From Firmicutes bacterium UBA1702 (lineage in GTDB: Bacteria; Bacillota; Clostridia; Peptostreptococcales; Anaerovoracaceae): DNA of 57,284 nucleotides. The translations under genes were made by a program, and so were the position numbers. Below the pieces are notes generated by a model. It saw only the letters and a list, made by a program, of their open reading frames with translations. It was not told the origin of the DNA and made no database searches. The stretch spans positions 1-57,284 of the forward strand of contig DCJK01000019.1 of the NCBI GenBank assembly GCA_002320005.1, in the 5' to 3' direction. Shown here in pieces: positions 32,293-41,771 of this stretch (its first letter is position 1; every line of letters starts with the position of its first letter).

Positions 32293-34122
32293 TTACAAGA
32301 AGATTCTGTAAAATGCTGCCGTAACTGAACATACCGTAACTCCCATAATCAGAGGTACTGCAAAGGCTGCAGCCGCCCATCTCCATCCTCCGGCTTCTTT
32401 CTTAACTGATAGCAATGTGGTGGCGCATGGCCAGTGCATAAGAGAAAAAATCATCACATTTATAGCTGTAATCTCTGTCCAGCCGTTGCTGCACAAAATA
32501 TCGGCAAAATAATTCAGGTCCCCCGTTTCGCCCAATGTGCCCATGCTCATGTATATCATCATGGCTATAGGCAGAACTATTTCATTGGCAGGGATTCCCA
32601 AAATAAAAGCTGTAAGTATGACGCCGTCCATACCCATGAATCTGCCAACAGGATCCAGGAACTCTGCCATTCTCTGTATTATGCTGATATCACCGGAAAA
32701 GCTGTTGGCCATTATCCATATAATCATGCCGGCAGGTGCTGCCACAGCAGCAGCCCTTCCCAGCACAAAAAGCGTTCTGTCAAACACTGAGCGCACTATC
32801 ACTTTCCCGAATTGAGGCTTCCTGTACTCCGGAAGTTCCATGGTGAAAGACGCTGCAGTTCCTCTTAAAACAGTTGCAGACAGCAGTCTGGTAGCTGCAA
32901 AGGTTGCGGCTATTCCCAGCATAATGACTCCCGTAAGTATAAGTGCCCCTTTTTCCCTTGATTCCGATGCAAAGAACATCGTGATTATTCCTATGAGCAG
33001 CGGAAATCTTCCGTTACACGGCACAAGAGAGTTTGTAAGCATGGCAAGAAGCCTCTCTCTCCGCGAATCGATTATCCTGCACCCCACTACGGCAGACGCA
33101 TTGCATCCGAGCCCCATGCACATGGTAAGAGCCTGCTTGCCGCATGCTTTGCACCCTTTAAAGCATCTGTCAAGATTAAATGCTACACGTGGCAAAAATC
33201 CCCAGTCTTCCAGAAGGGTAAACATCGGGAAAAAAATTGCCATAGGTGGCAGCATTACCGAAACGACCCAGGCCAGAACCCTGTACATTCCGTATACCGT
33301 CATTTCACAAAATTCCGCAGAAAGTCCTATTCCCGCAAGCCCTCTGAAAAAAGGTTCTTCCAGAGCAAGCAGCCTGCTGCTGAGAAACTCTGACGGGTAA
33401 TTGGCTCCTTTAAGAGTGATCCATAGGATTACAAGAATCATGATTCCCATTGCCGGAAATCCGGTCCACGGGCTTGTCAGCAGTCTGTCGATTTTAATTG
33501 TTTTATCTTCCTCGACAGATTTCTGAGTCGTTACCGCTGCAGCGATTTTTTGAGCTTCCTCAACAATTTCTTCCGGAGACATGCGGGCTGTATCTTTTTT
33601 GTCATCCAACAAGGGACTGCTTTGCAGAAGTTCTGCCACTGCTCTTGATAATTTGGACTTTATCTGTTTCTTTTGAGAGGCACATGTCGTTATCACCGGA
33701 ACGTTCAGAAGGCTTCCCAGTTTTTCTGTATCGATTTCCATGCCCTTTTTCCTTACCCTGTCCATAAGATTTATACACAATATCACGTCTCTGCGGTATT
33801 CAAGGATCTGCAGGGCAAGAATAAGATTTCTCTCAAGACATGTTCCGTCACATACAACAATAACACCCTTTATATCAGGGTCACAAATGCATTCTCGTGC
33901 CACTTCTTCTTCCGGCGATGACGATTCCAGAGAATAGCACCCAGGTGCATCTGTCAGTTGTATATCCGGCATTCCTTCTGCCTTCCATGTTCCTTTTGCA
34001 TTGGCCACGGTTTTTCCAGCCCAGTTGCCCGTGTGCTGGTGCATCCCTGTAAGGCAGTTGAATATGGTGCTCTTGCCAACGTTAGGATTTCCTGCCAGCA
34101 CCATCATCAAGCCGTTATTCAT
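32293..34122 (-). CDS. feoB: Ferrous iron transport protein B
   Basis: 609 residues. N-terminal G domain: G1 GNPNVGKS at 11-18, G3 TDAPGCYSLE, G4 NLMD. C-terminal membrane domain with two Gate motifs (SVMLPPMAIFFPMFTLLEDW, SLVPCNGRFPLLIG) and the conserved cysteines in GCNASAVVGCR. It transports Fe2+ into the cell. It is shorter than the 770-residue E. coli protein but in the range of clostridial FeoB. Start overlaps the feoA end by eight bases. Confidence 0.95.
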   Translation of the reverse strand: MNNGLMMVLAGNPNVGKSTIFNCLTGMHQHTGNWAGKTVANAKGTWKAEGMPDIQLTDAPGCYSLESSSPEEEVARECICDPDIKGVIVVCDGTCLERNLILALQILEYRRDVILCINLMDRVRKKGMEIDTEKLGSLLNVPVITTCASQKKQIKSKLSRAVAELLQSSPLLDDKKDTARMSPEEIVEEAQKIAAAVTTQKSVEEDKTIKIDRLLTSPWTGFPAMGIMILVILWITLKGANYPSEFLSSRLLALEEPFFRGLAGIGLSAEFCEMTVYGMYRVLAWVVSVMLPPMAIFFPMFTLLEDWGFLPRVAFNLDRCFKGCKACGKQALTMCMGLGCNASAVVGCRIIDSRRERLLAMLTNSLVPCNGRFPLLIGIITMFFASESREKGALILTGVIMLGIAATFAATRLLSATVLRGTAASFTMELPEYRKPQFGKVIVRSVFDRTLFVLGRAAAVAAPAGMIIWIMANSFSGDISIIQRMAEFLDPVGRFMGMDGVILTAFILGIPANEIVLPIAMMIYMSMGTLGETGDLNYFADILCSNGWTEITAINVMIFSLMHWPCATTLLSVKKEAGGWRWAAAAFAVPLIMGVTVCSVTAAFYRIFL

Positions 34123-34336
34123 AGGCCACCACCTTTATATCTGCAGCGTCCTCCCTCCTTATGGCAACCACTGCTCCCCTGATTTTATATGCAGCCGGAT
34201 CTCCCAGCGGACTCTTTAAAACACACTTTACTTTTGTTCCCTCAATAAGCCCCAGATCACGAAGGCGTCGATTTTCACCGCTTATGCTTGTGACTACGGC
34301 CTCTTCTCCCGGTTTCAGTTGATTTAAACATAGCAT
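34115..34336 (-). CDS. feoA: Ferrous iron transport protein A
   Basis: 73 residues forming the SH3-like FeoA domain: LKPGEEAVVTSISGENRRLR, then LGLIEGTKVKCVLKSPLGDP and YKIRGAVVAIRREDA. It is a cytosolic partner of FeoB and is translationally coupled to it (eight-base overlap). A normal RBS (AAAGGAA) lies before the ATG. The 123 bases upstream hold no obvious Fur box that I can defend. Confidence 0.92.
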   Translation of the reverse strand: MLCLNQLKPGEEAVVTSISGENRRLRDLGLIEGTKVKCVLKSPLGDPAAYKIRGAVVAIRREDAADIKVVAYE

Positions 34337-34459
34337 CAGAGCATGTTCCTTTCTTTTTTAATCTGCTATTTTTATGATATGAGAGGTATCTGCCCCCTGT
34401 GAATACATGACTTTGAAAACGCCTGAAGAATCCTCCGGAAAATTATATAAAACGCATAA

Positions 34460-34484
34460 AATCCGGTTTATGTAAAACCGGATT
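34460..34484 (-). terminator. pyr operon terminator
   Basis: AATCCGGTTT (34460-34469) pairs with AAACCGGATT (34475-34484). On the minus strand it follows the pyrB stop by 12 bases and has a TTTTA tail. Confidence 0.75.
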
Positions 34485-34495
34485 ATTAAAATATC

Positions 34496-35572
34496 TTATT
34501 CAGCTTTCTTTTCGCAATATATGCATCTGCATATGCCTTCATCGGTACGTTTGAATATGTGCTCAAGTTCCTGCTCCGCAGATGTTATACACCTTGGATT
34601 TTGGCATCTGAGGTTCTTTACAGTCTGCATATCACGTGTCTTTCTTACAGGGCTGCAGGCTGCGTCCTCCAGCAGTTTAAGTATAAGCGCCATCCTCATG
34701 TATTTACCGTTCAACGCCTGTTTAAAGTAGCAGGCTCTCGGATCTTTATCTACGGCCACGCTTATTTCATTTACTCGTGGCAGAGGATGAAGTATGCACA
34801 TGTCCTCCTTGGCCGACTTCAGCTTTTCCGGAGTCAAAATATAACTGTCTTTAAGCCTCTTGTATTCCTCCATGTTGCTGAAACGCTCCCTCTGTATTCT
34901 GGTCATGTACAGTATGTCAAGTTTCGACATGGCCTCTTCAAGACTGCTGATTTCTTCAAAAGGAATGTGATGTCTGTCAAGAATTTCCTTTTTTACATAT
35001 CCCGGCAGCCGTAGTTCGTCAGGAGATATGAGAACTATCTTTATTCCTTCGTATCTTGACATGGCCTCAATGAGCGAATGCACAGTACGTCCGTATTTAA
35101 GGTCTCCGCAGAGTCCTATGGTCAGATTTCCCAGACGGCCTTTCTCACGGTATATAGTAAGAAGATCAGCCAAGGTCTGTGTCGGATGGTTATGGCCTCC
35201 GTCGCCTGCATTTATCACAGGTATTGTCGCATTGTCGGAAGCCACCAGAGGGGCTCCCTCCATAGGATGTCTCATGGCAATTATATCTGCATAGCAGCTT
35301 ATCACCTTTGCCGTATCGGCAACGCTTTCGCCCTTTGCAGCAGAAGAACTGCCTGCTTCTGAAAAACCTATTACATTGCCGCCCAGTTCATACATCGCCG
35401 CTTCAAAACTGAGTCTTGTCCTCGTTGATGGCTCAAAGAACAGCGTTGCCAGTTTCTTTCCCCGGCATTTCTGAGAATACTCATGGGGTCGATCTATTAT
35501 ATCCATAGCAGTATGTATCAGATCATCCAGCTCATCAACGGAAAAATCCATAATGCTTATAAGACTTCTCAT
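34496..35572 (-). CDS. pyrB: Aspartate carbamoyltransferase with fused PyrI-type zinc domain
   Basis: 358 residues. Residues 1-305 are a normal catalytic chain: carbamoyl-phosphate loop FFEPSTRTRLSFE, SSSAAKGESVADTAKVI, INAGDGGHNHPTQTLAD, MTRIQRERF and LHPLPRVNEI. After the usual end (KYMRMALILKLLE) come about 50 more residues: NLRCQNPRCI then 21 residues then CIYC. This C-x4-C...C-x2-C layout and the NxxCxNxxCI context match the zinc domain of the regulatory chain PyrI. The nucleotide-binding allosteric domain of PyrI is absent and no separate pyrI is in the window. It carries out the committed step of pyrimidine synthesis. Last gene of the operon. Confidence 0.92.
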   Translation of the reverse strand: MRSLISIMDFSVDELDDLIHTAMDIIDRPHEYSQKCRGKKLATLFFEPSTRTRLSFEAAMYELGGNVIGFSEAGSSSAAKGESVADTAKVISCYADIIAMRHPMEGAPLVASDNATIPVINAGDGGHNHPTQTLADLLTIYREKGRLGNLTIGLCGDLKYGRTVHSLIEAMSRYEGIKIVLISPDELRLPGYVKKEILDRHHIPFEEISSLEEAMSKLDILYMTRIQRERFSNMEEYKRLKDSYILTPEKLKSAKEDMCILHPLPRVNEISVAVDKDPRACYFKQALNGKYMRMALILKLLEDAACSPVRKTRDMQTVKNLRCQNPRCITSAEQELEHIFKRTDEGICRCIYCEKKAE

Positions 35573-35587
35573 CTTATTACTCTCCTC

Positions 35588-36220
35588 TTAACCCTTTATC
35601 CAGCTTTCGTCCGACGGATTGTTTCTGAAAGCTATAAGTCTACGGATATCGTCCGGACTTATATATCCTTCCTCTGCCGCAACTTCTGCAATCACGTCAA
35701 AATCTGTCAGAGAAACATTCTTCACATTAGCTTCTTTCAGCCTTTCAAGACCTTTTTTCATACCATAGGTAAATATGCTTACAACGCCCAGAACTTCAGC
35801 TCCCGCTTCCCGCAGAGCTTCCACAACATCTATAACACTGCCGCCGGTGGAAATAAGGTCTTCCACTACCACAACTTTCTGACCTTTTTCCAGTCTTCCC
35901 TCTATTCTGTTCTGTCTGCCGTGATCCTTGGCGCCGGAACGCACATAACCCATAGGCATGTTCAGAATGTGGGCAGTAATGGCCGCATGGGCTATTCCTG
36001 CAGTGGAAGTTCCCATAAGGACCTCTGCTTCAGGATAATTTGCTTTAACTAGTTCAGCCAGGCCCTCCTCCACATGGCACCTCACCTCCGGAGCCGTGAG
36101 GGTCAGCCTGTTGTCACAGTACACCGGGCTTTTTATTCCGCTGGCCCAGGTGAATGGTTCTTCCGGACGGAAAAACACTGCCTGTATCGAAAGTAAATCT
36201 TTTGCTATCAGTCTTTTCAT
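35588..36220 (-). CDS. pyrE: Orotate phosphoribosyltransferase
   Basis: 210 residues from ATG 36220 (RBS AAAGGAGAT). The frame opens at 36244 but that would overlap pyrF and has no RBS. PRPP motif VVVVEDLISTGGSVIDVVEA, substrate region FTWASGIKSPVYCDNR and GTSTAGIAHAAI are typical of PyrE. It makes OMP from orotate. The spacing to pyrF (13 bases) fits a cotranscribed unit. Confidence 0.94.
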   Translation of the reverse strand: MKRLIAKDLLSIQAVFFRPEEPFTWASGIKSPVYCDNRLTLTAPEVRCHVEEGLAELVKANYPEAEVLMGTSTAGIAHAAITAHILNMPMGYVRSGAKDHGRQNRIEGRLEKGQKVVVVEDLISTGGSVIDVVEALREAGAEVLGVVSIFTYGMKKGLERLKEANVKNVSLTDFDVIAEVAAEEGYISPDDIRRLIAFRNNPSDESWIKG

Positions 36221-36233
36221 AGGTAAATCTCCT

Positions 36234-36932
36234 TTAATCCACAAATTCTCTTATGCATCTCTCATAGGCCTCAACAGGGTCCGCAGCAGAGGTTATGGGT
36301 CTTCCCACGACGATATAATCCGAACCCGCCTTTTTAGCTTCGGCCGGATTCATTATCCGCTTCTGATCCCCTGCGTCGCCGTCTTTAAATCTTACGCCTG
36401 GCGTTACCGTCAGGAAGGAATTCCCACATTCCTGATGAACCTTTCCTGACTCCTGTGGAGAGCAGACTACACCGTCAAGTCCTGCTGTAAGGGCATTATG
36501 GGCATAGTGCATGACAACCTTATCCATTTCATCATGAATCAGCAGATCTCTTTCCATTGTTTCTCTGTCTGTCGATGTCAACTGAGTCACTGCAATGAGA
36601 AGAGGTCGGCTCCCGTCATCTCTGGTAAGCCCTTCCAAAGCAGCAGTCATCATGTTTATAGTTCCTGCCGCATGAACATTGCACATGTCTATGTCCAGTG
36701 AGGATAGCACTGACATGGATTTTTTCACCGTATTAGGTATGTCATGCAGTTTAAGATCAAGAAATATTTTATGCCCTCTTTTTTTAATTTTTCTCACGAT
36801 CTGTGGGCCTTCAGCATAAAAGAGTTCCATTCCTATCTTTACAAAAGGTTTTCTCTCTTCAAACTTGTCGAGAAAGTCAAATACCTGCTGTGCGCTGCTG
36901 AAGTCGCAGGCTACAATAACATCTTTTCCCAT
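36234..36932 (-). CDS. pyrF: Orotidine 5-prime-phosphate decarboxylase
   Basis: 232 residues, class I type. Active-site block FLDLKLHDIPNTVKKSM (D-x-K-x-x-D), N-terminal DVIVACDFSSAQQVFDFLDK and C-terminal TPGVRF and IVVGRPIT. It makes UMP. Start overlaps the pyrD stop by one base (ATGA), indicating translational coupling. Confidence 0.95.
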   Translation of the reverse strand: MGKDVIVACDFSSAQQVFDFLDKFEERKPFVKIGMELFYAEGPQIVRKIKKRGHKIFLDLKLHDIPNTVKKSMSVLSSLDIDMCNVHAAGTINMMTAALEGLTRDDGSRPLLIAVTQLTSTDRETMERDLLIHDEMDKVVMHYAHNALTAGLDGVVCSPQESGKVHQECGNSFLTVTPGVRFKDGDAGDQKRIMNPAEAKKAGSDYIVVGRPITSAADPVEAYERCIREFVD

Positions 36933-37852
36933 CAGATGGCACCTCCGATTATTTCTTTAAGTGAATGAATTCCGTATTTTTCCATAACTGCCGGCAGATT
37001 TTCGATTATGTCTCTGCACGCATACGGGTTCACCAGGTTTTCCGCTCCTACCTGTACCGCCGTTGCTCCGGCCAGCATCATCTCTATTACATCCTCTGCT
37101 TTGGATATTCCTCCTACACCTATTACAGGTATATTTACCGCCTTTGCAGTCTGGTAAACCATTCTAAGAGCCACGGGAAAAACCGCTCTTCCCGAAAATC
37201 CTCCCATGGTGTTGGCAATCACAGGCTTTTTCGTCCTGATGTCTATCCTCATGCCCAGCAGAGTGTTGATAAGGCTTATTCCATCTGCGCCCGCCTCTTC
37301 ACAGGCGACAGCTATTGAGGCTATATCCGTGACATTAGGTGAGAGCTTTACTATTACAGGTTTTTTCACTGCCTCTTTTACGGCCTTTGTTACTGATGCG
37401 GCTGCTTCAGGTGAAGTTCCAAAGCTCATTCCTCCTCCATGAACATTGGGGCAGCTTACATTAACTTCTATCCAGCCCACCTGCGAGCATTCGTCAAGAC
37501 GCCTTGCTGTATACACATACTCTTCTTCGGAAAACCCGCTTACATTGGCCATCACTTTCTTTTTAAAGCATTGTTTAAGGCGCGGCAGTTCCTGAAAGAT
37601 CACCTGCTCCACTCCGGGATTCTGCAGACCTACGGCGTTTATCATTCCGTCATTGCATTCGGCTATTCTGGGGGTCGGGTTTCCGAATCTCGGCTCACTT
37701 GTAGTTCCCTTGAAGGAAAATGTACCCAATATATTTATGTCATAAAGTTCCGCAAACTCCCATCCGTATCCAAAGGTTCCGCTGGCTGCCATAACCGGAT
37801 TATCCAGCTGTATTCCGCACAAATCCACTCTAAGATCTTTTACTTCTGCCAT
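36932..37852 (-). CDS. pyrD: Dihydroorotate dehydrogenase B, catalytic subunit
   Basis: 306 residues from ATG 37852, which has AAAGGGGGAAA upstream; the frame extends to 37921 inside pyrK but this adds an unrelated 23 residues. Motifs: LDNPVMAASGTFGYG, MINAVGLQNPG, IEVNVSCPNVHGGG with the catalytic cysteine, VIVKLSPNVTDIA, GVGGISKAEDVIEMMLAGAT. The Cys base and the partner pyrK identify the NAD-linked PyrDB type. It oxidises dihydroorotate to orotate and passes electrons to PyrK. Overlaps pyrK by 13 bases. Confidence 0.95.
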   Translation of the reverse strand: MAEVKDLRVDLCGIQLDNPVMAASGTFGYGWEFAELYDINILGTFSFKGTTSEPRFGNPTPRIAECNDGMINAVGLQNPGVEQVIFQELPRLKQCFKKKVMANVSGFSEEEYVYTARRLDECSQVGWIEVNVSCPNVHGGGMSFGTSPEAAASVTKAVKEAVKKPVIVKLSPNVTDIASIAVACEEAGADGISLINTLLGMRIDIRTKKPVIANTMGGFSGRAVFPVALRMVYQTAKAVNIPVIGVGGISKAEDVIEMMLAGATAVQVGAENLVNPYACRDIIENLPAVMEKYGIHSLKEIIGGAI

Positions 37853-38574
37853 AGGATTTCCCCCTTTCTTAGTACAGGCCCTTCCTTGCATATGCGCTTG
37901 CTTCCTGTCAGCGTTTTGCACGAGCAGCCCATACAGGCCCCGAAACCGCAGCCCATGCGCTCCTCAAAGCTGAACTGACCGTCAGTTTCGGACTGCTCCC
38001 ATACAGCTTTAAGCATGGCTTCCGGTCCGCAGGCGTAAAAATATGAGTAACTCATTTGCTTCATGGCATCAGTTGCAAAACCTTTGACACCCATGGATCC
38101 GTCTGCCGTTGCAACAGTCACTTCTGCTCCCAGCTTTGCAAATTCATCGGCATAAAACACCTCCGAGGCGGTGTTAAAGCCCAGTATCACCTTTGGAGTA
38201 ACACCTCTTTCCAGTATCTTTTCAGCAAGCATATACATGGGAGGAACTCCTGCTCCTCCCCCGATAAGAAGAGGGCTTTCACCTGCCGGTGACAGGTCAT
38301 AGCCGTTTCCGAGACCCATAAGTATATCCAGGCTGCCTCCGGTCATATCCTGCATCCTGCGCGTGCCTTCACCCACAACCTTGTAAATAATGGTAAGGAT
38401 ATCTCCGCATACATGGCACACCGAGATGGGGCGCCTGAGAAAAAGGCCTTCAATTTGAATGTTTATAAACTGCCCCGGCGCCGTTATAGCTGATGTATCT
38501 CCTTTTAACTTCATGCGCATGACGTCTCGGGTCAGAGGTATGTTTTCGATTATTTCAAATAGACTTTTTTTCAT
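37840..38574 (-). CDS. pyrK: Dihydroorotate dehydrogenase electron-transfer subunit
   Basis: 244 residues. FAD-binding RRPISVCHV, NAD-binding region LLIGGGAGVPPMYMLAEKIL, YACGPEAMLKAVW and the C-terminal 2Fe-2S cysteine cluster ERMGCGFGACMGCSCKTL followed by a further Cys (RICKEGPV). It moves electrons from PyrD to NAD+. It is placed before pyrD and overlaps it. Confidence 0.94.
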   Translation of the reverse strand: MKKSLFEIIENIPLTRDVMRMKLKGDTSAITAPGQFINIQIEGLFLRRPISVCHVCGDILTIIYKVVGEGTRRMQDMTGGSLDILMGLGNGYDLSPAGESPLLIGGGAGVPPMYMLAEKILERGVTPKVILGFNTASEVFYADEFAKLGAEVTVATADGSMGVKGFATDAMKQMSYSYFYACGPEAMLKAVWEQSETDGQFSFEERMGCGFGACMGCSCKTLTGSKRICKEGPVLRKGEILWQK

Positions 38575-38582
38575 TTTATCTC

Positions 38583-41500
38583 CTATGCGTCAATGGTGGA
38601 AATTCTCAGAGTTGTTTCCTCCAGTACATCCAGAAGCACCTTCACCGTATCAAGTGCGGTAAATATGGTTGCATTGTTCTCTGTAGCATACTTTCTTATT
38701 TCATATCCGTCGCTCATCTGTCCCACAGAACCTATGTCGCTGGTATTGATTATGTAAGCAATATGACCCTGGCGTATTGAATTAGGAATTTCATCGCTGC
38801 CATCACTTATCTTTTTAAGAACACGGGTGCGTATTCCGTTTTCCTTAAGGAATTTTGCAGTTCCTTCCGTAGCCTCTATATTAAAACCCAGATTATAGAA
38901 CCTCCTGATAAGCGGAAGAGCTTCCTTCTTGTCCTTGTCGGCTATAGTGGCAAATACTGTTCCGTAATTCTGAAGCTTCATTCCTGATGCCTGCAGCGCC
39001 TTATACAAAGCTCTGTTGAGTTTGTCATCATATCCTATGGCTTCTCCTGTAGACTTCATCTCAGGCGAAAGATAAGCGTCAAGGCCTCTTATCTTGTTGA
39101 AGGAGAACACAGGGACTTTCACATACCATCTCTTCTTCTCGTCAGGATATATATCAAATATTCCCTGTTCCTTAAGACTCTTTCCCATTATAACCTCTGT
39201 GGCAATGTCTGCCAGGCTGTAGCCCGTGGATTTTGAAAGGAAAGGTACGGTTCTTGATGAACGAGGATTCACCTCGATAATGAATACATTTTCGTCCTTG
39301 TCAACGATAAACTGTATGTTATACAGACCCACAATTCCGATACCCAGTCCCAGCTTTCTGGCATATTGAAGTATAATACCTTTTACCTTGTCGGAAATGC
39401 TGAAAGCAGGATATACGCTGATGGAATCACCGCTGTGGATGCCTGTGCGCTCAACCAGCTCCATGATTCCGGGCACGAATACGTTTCGTCCGTCGCAGAT
39501 GGCATCTACCTCAACTTCCTTACCAATGATGTATTTATCTACCAGAACCGGCTTGTCTTCGTCTATTTCAACGGCAGTTTTGAGATAATGCCTGAGCTGA
39601 TCCTCGTTGGCAACTATCTGCATCGCTCTTCCGCCTAGAACAAAGCTTGGTCTCACCAGTACCGGATATCCTATCTCTGCAGCAGCCTTTACACCGTCTT
39701 CAATATTGGTTACTGCCTTTCCCTTAGGCTGAGGTATATCAAGGGATTTGAGAATTTTTTCGAAGCTGTCTCTGTTTTCTGCTTTTTCAATGGCTTCGCA
39801 GTCCGTTCCGATGATTTTTACTCCTCTATCCGAAAGAGGCTGCGCCAGATTGATGGCTGTCTGCCCTCCCAGAGATGCAATTACCCCCTCAGGCTTTTCA
39901 AAATCTATGATATTCATCACATCTTCTACTGTCAGAGGTTCAAAGTACAACTTGTCTCCGGTAGTATAATCTGTGGAAACGGTTTCCGGGTTGTTGTTGA
40001 TGATTATCGCCTCATATCCGGCCTTTTTAATTGTTGTCACCGCATGAACCGTCGAATAGTCAAATTCCACACCCTGGCCGATTCGGATAGGACCTGCTCC
40101 CAGAACGATGATTTTCTTTTTATCTGTCTTTATGGAACCGTTGTTTCCGCTATAGGAAGAATAGAAATATGGTATATATGCGCCCGTATGCAATGTATCT
40201 ACCATTTTATACACCGGCATAATTTTTTCTTCAGCTCTCATATTGTAGATTTCTGTTTCTTCCATGTTCCATGCAGGAGCTATATATCTGTCTGAAAATC
40301 CCATGGCTTTGGCCTTTTTAAGCACATCTATGTTCCCCGGCATGTTCTTTACGGCAGCTTCCATCTCCACGATTTTCTTTATGGACTCAAGGAAATATCC
40401 GGTTATTTTTGTCACTTCATGAAGTTTTTCAACTGACTCTCCCCTACGCAAAAGTTCTGCAATGGCAAATATATTGTCATCTCTGAATTCAGCAATGTAC
40501 TCCATTATTGCCGGAGTGGTCATATTGTCAAATTTATCCAGATGAATATGATAAGCCCCGATTTCAAGGGACCGTATGGATTTAAGCAGACATTCTTCCA
40601 GATTTGAGCCTATTCCCATAACCTCTCCTGTGGCCTTCATCTGAGTTCCCAAAGTATTAGGGGCAGCAGTGAATTTATCAAATGGGAATCTCGGCAGTTT
40701 AGCAACGACATAATCCAGGCTCGGCTCTCTGGCAGCGGTGGTGTTGGCTATTTCTATCTCTTCCAGAGACATGCCCACGGCAATTTTGGCCGTAACCCTT
40801 GCTATAGGATAACCGCTGGCTTTGGAGGCCAATGCCGAGGAACGCGAAACTCTCGGATTAACCTCTATCAGATAATACTCACTTGAATTCGGGTTAAGAG
40901 CAAACTGAACATTGCAGCCGCCTTCTATCTTGAGCTCGCGAATTATTTTTATGGCACTGTCATTGAGCATCTTCAGATCATGGTCGTTCAGAGTCATTAT
41001 AGGCGCCACAACTATTGAGTCCCCTGTATGAACGCCTACCGGATCCACATTTTCCATTCCGCATATGGTTATAGCCTTATCGTTTCCGTCACGCATCACT
41101 TCAAATTCAATTTCTTTGTATCCTTTGACACTCTTTTCTATGAGAACCTGGTGCACAGGTGAAAGCTTGAATGCGTTCATGCCGATTTCCACCAGTTCAT
41201 CCTCATTATTGGCAAATCCTCCTCCTGTCCCTCCCAGGGTGAAGGCAGGTCTCAGAACTACGGGATATCCTATTTCTTCAGCAGCTTTTTTTGCCTCTTC
41301 CAGGTTATACGTTATCTCAGAAGGAATTGTAGGCTCTCCGATGGACTGGCACATTTCCTTGAAAAGTTCCCTGTCTTCGGCTCTCTCGATGCTTGTGCTA
41401 CTTGTTCCAAGAAGTTCAACTCCGCATTCTCTCAAAACACCTTTCTTCTCCAGCTGCATTGCCAGATTCAATCCTGTCTGTCCTCCTATTCCCGGAACTA

Positions 41501-41756
41501 TGGCATCAGGTCTTTCGTATCTTAAAATCTTGGCTATGTACTCCAATGTCAAAGGTTCCATATACACCTTGTCTGCAATTGACGTATCCGTCATAATGGT
41601 TGCAGGATTTGAATTTACCAGAACTACCTCATATCCTTCTTCTTTAAGTGCCAGGCAGGCCTGTGTTCCCGCATAGTCAAACTCAGCTGCCTGCCCAATT
41701 ACGATAGGCCCGGAACCGATAATAAGAATTTTCTTAATGTCTTTTCTCTTTGCCAT
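38583..41756 (-). CDS. carB: Carbamoyl-phosphate synthase large subunit
   Basis: 1057 residues, full length. Two homologous ATP-grasp halves, each beginning with IIGSGPIVIGQAAEFDYAGT or VLGAGPIRIGQGVEFDYSTV, each with an LVRPSF/VLRPAF-type strand and NPRxSR. The C-terminal 140 residues form the MGS-like allosteric domain (FNIEATEGTAKFLKENGIRT). It makes carbamoyl phosphate. The glutaminase subunit gene carA, normally adjacent, is not in this window. Fifteen bases behind pyrC. Confidence 0.96.
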   Translation of the reverse strand: MAKRKDIKKILIIGSGPIVIGQAAEFDYAGTQACLALKEEGYEVVLVNSNPATIMTDTSIADKVYMEPLTLEYIAKILRYERPDAIVPGIGGQTGLNLAMQLEKKGVLRECGVELLGTSSTSIERAEDRELFKEMCQSIGEPTIPSEITYNLEEAKKAAEEIGYPVVLRPAFTLGGTGGGFANNEDELVEIGMNAFKLSPVHQVLIEKSVKGYKEIEFEVMRDGNDKAITICGMENVDPVGVHTGDSIVVAPIMTLNDHDLKMLNDSAIKIIRELKIEGGCNVQFALNPNSSEYYLIEVNPRVSRSSALASKASGYPIARVTAKIAVGMSLEEIEIANTTAAREPSLDYVVAKLPRFPFDKFTAAPNTLGTQMKATGEVMGIGSNLEECLLKSIRSLEIGAYHIHLDKFDNMTTPAIMEYIAEFRDDNIFAIAELLRRGESVEKLHEVTKITGYFLESIKKIVEMEAAVKNMPGNIDVLKKAKAMGFSDRYIAPAWNMEETEIYNMRAEEKIMPVYKMVDTLHTGAYIPYFYSSYSGNNGSIKTDKKKIIVLGAGPIRIGQGVEFDYSTVHAVTTIKKAGYEAIIINNNPETVSTDYTTGDKLYFEPLTVEDVMNIIDFEKPEGVIASLGGQTAINLAQPLSDRGVKIIGTDCEAIEKAENRDSFEKILKSLDIPQPKGKAVTNIEDGVKAAAEIGYPVLVRPSFVLGGRAMQIVANEDQLRHYLKTAVEIDEDKPVLVDKYIIGKEVEVDAICDGRNVFVPGIMELVERTGIHSGDSISVYPAFSISDKVKGIILQYARKLGLGIGIVGLYNIQFIVDKDENVFIIEVNPRSSRTVPFLSKSTGYSLADIATEVIMGKSLKEQGIFDIYPDEKKRWYVKVPVFSFNKIRGLDAYLSPEMKSTGEAIGYDDKLNRALYKALQASGMKLQNYGTVFATIADKDKKEALPLIRRFYNLGFNIEATEGTAKFLKENGIRTRVLKKISDGSDEIPNSIRQGHIAYIINTSDIGSVGQMSDGYEIRKYATENNATIFTALDTVKVLLDVLEETTLRISTIDA

Positions 41757-41771
41757 TTTAATACATCTCCT

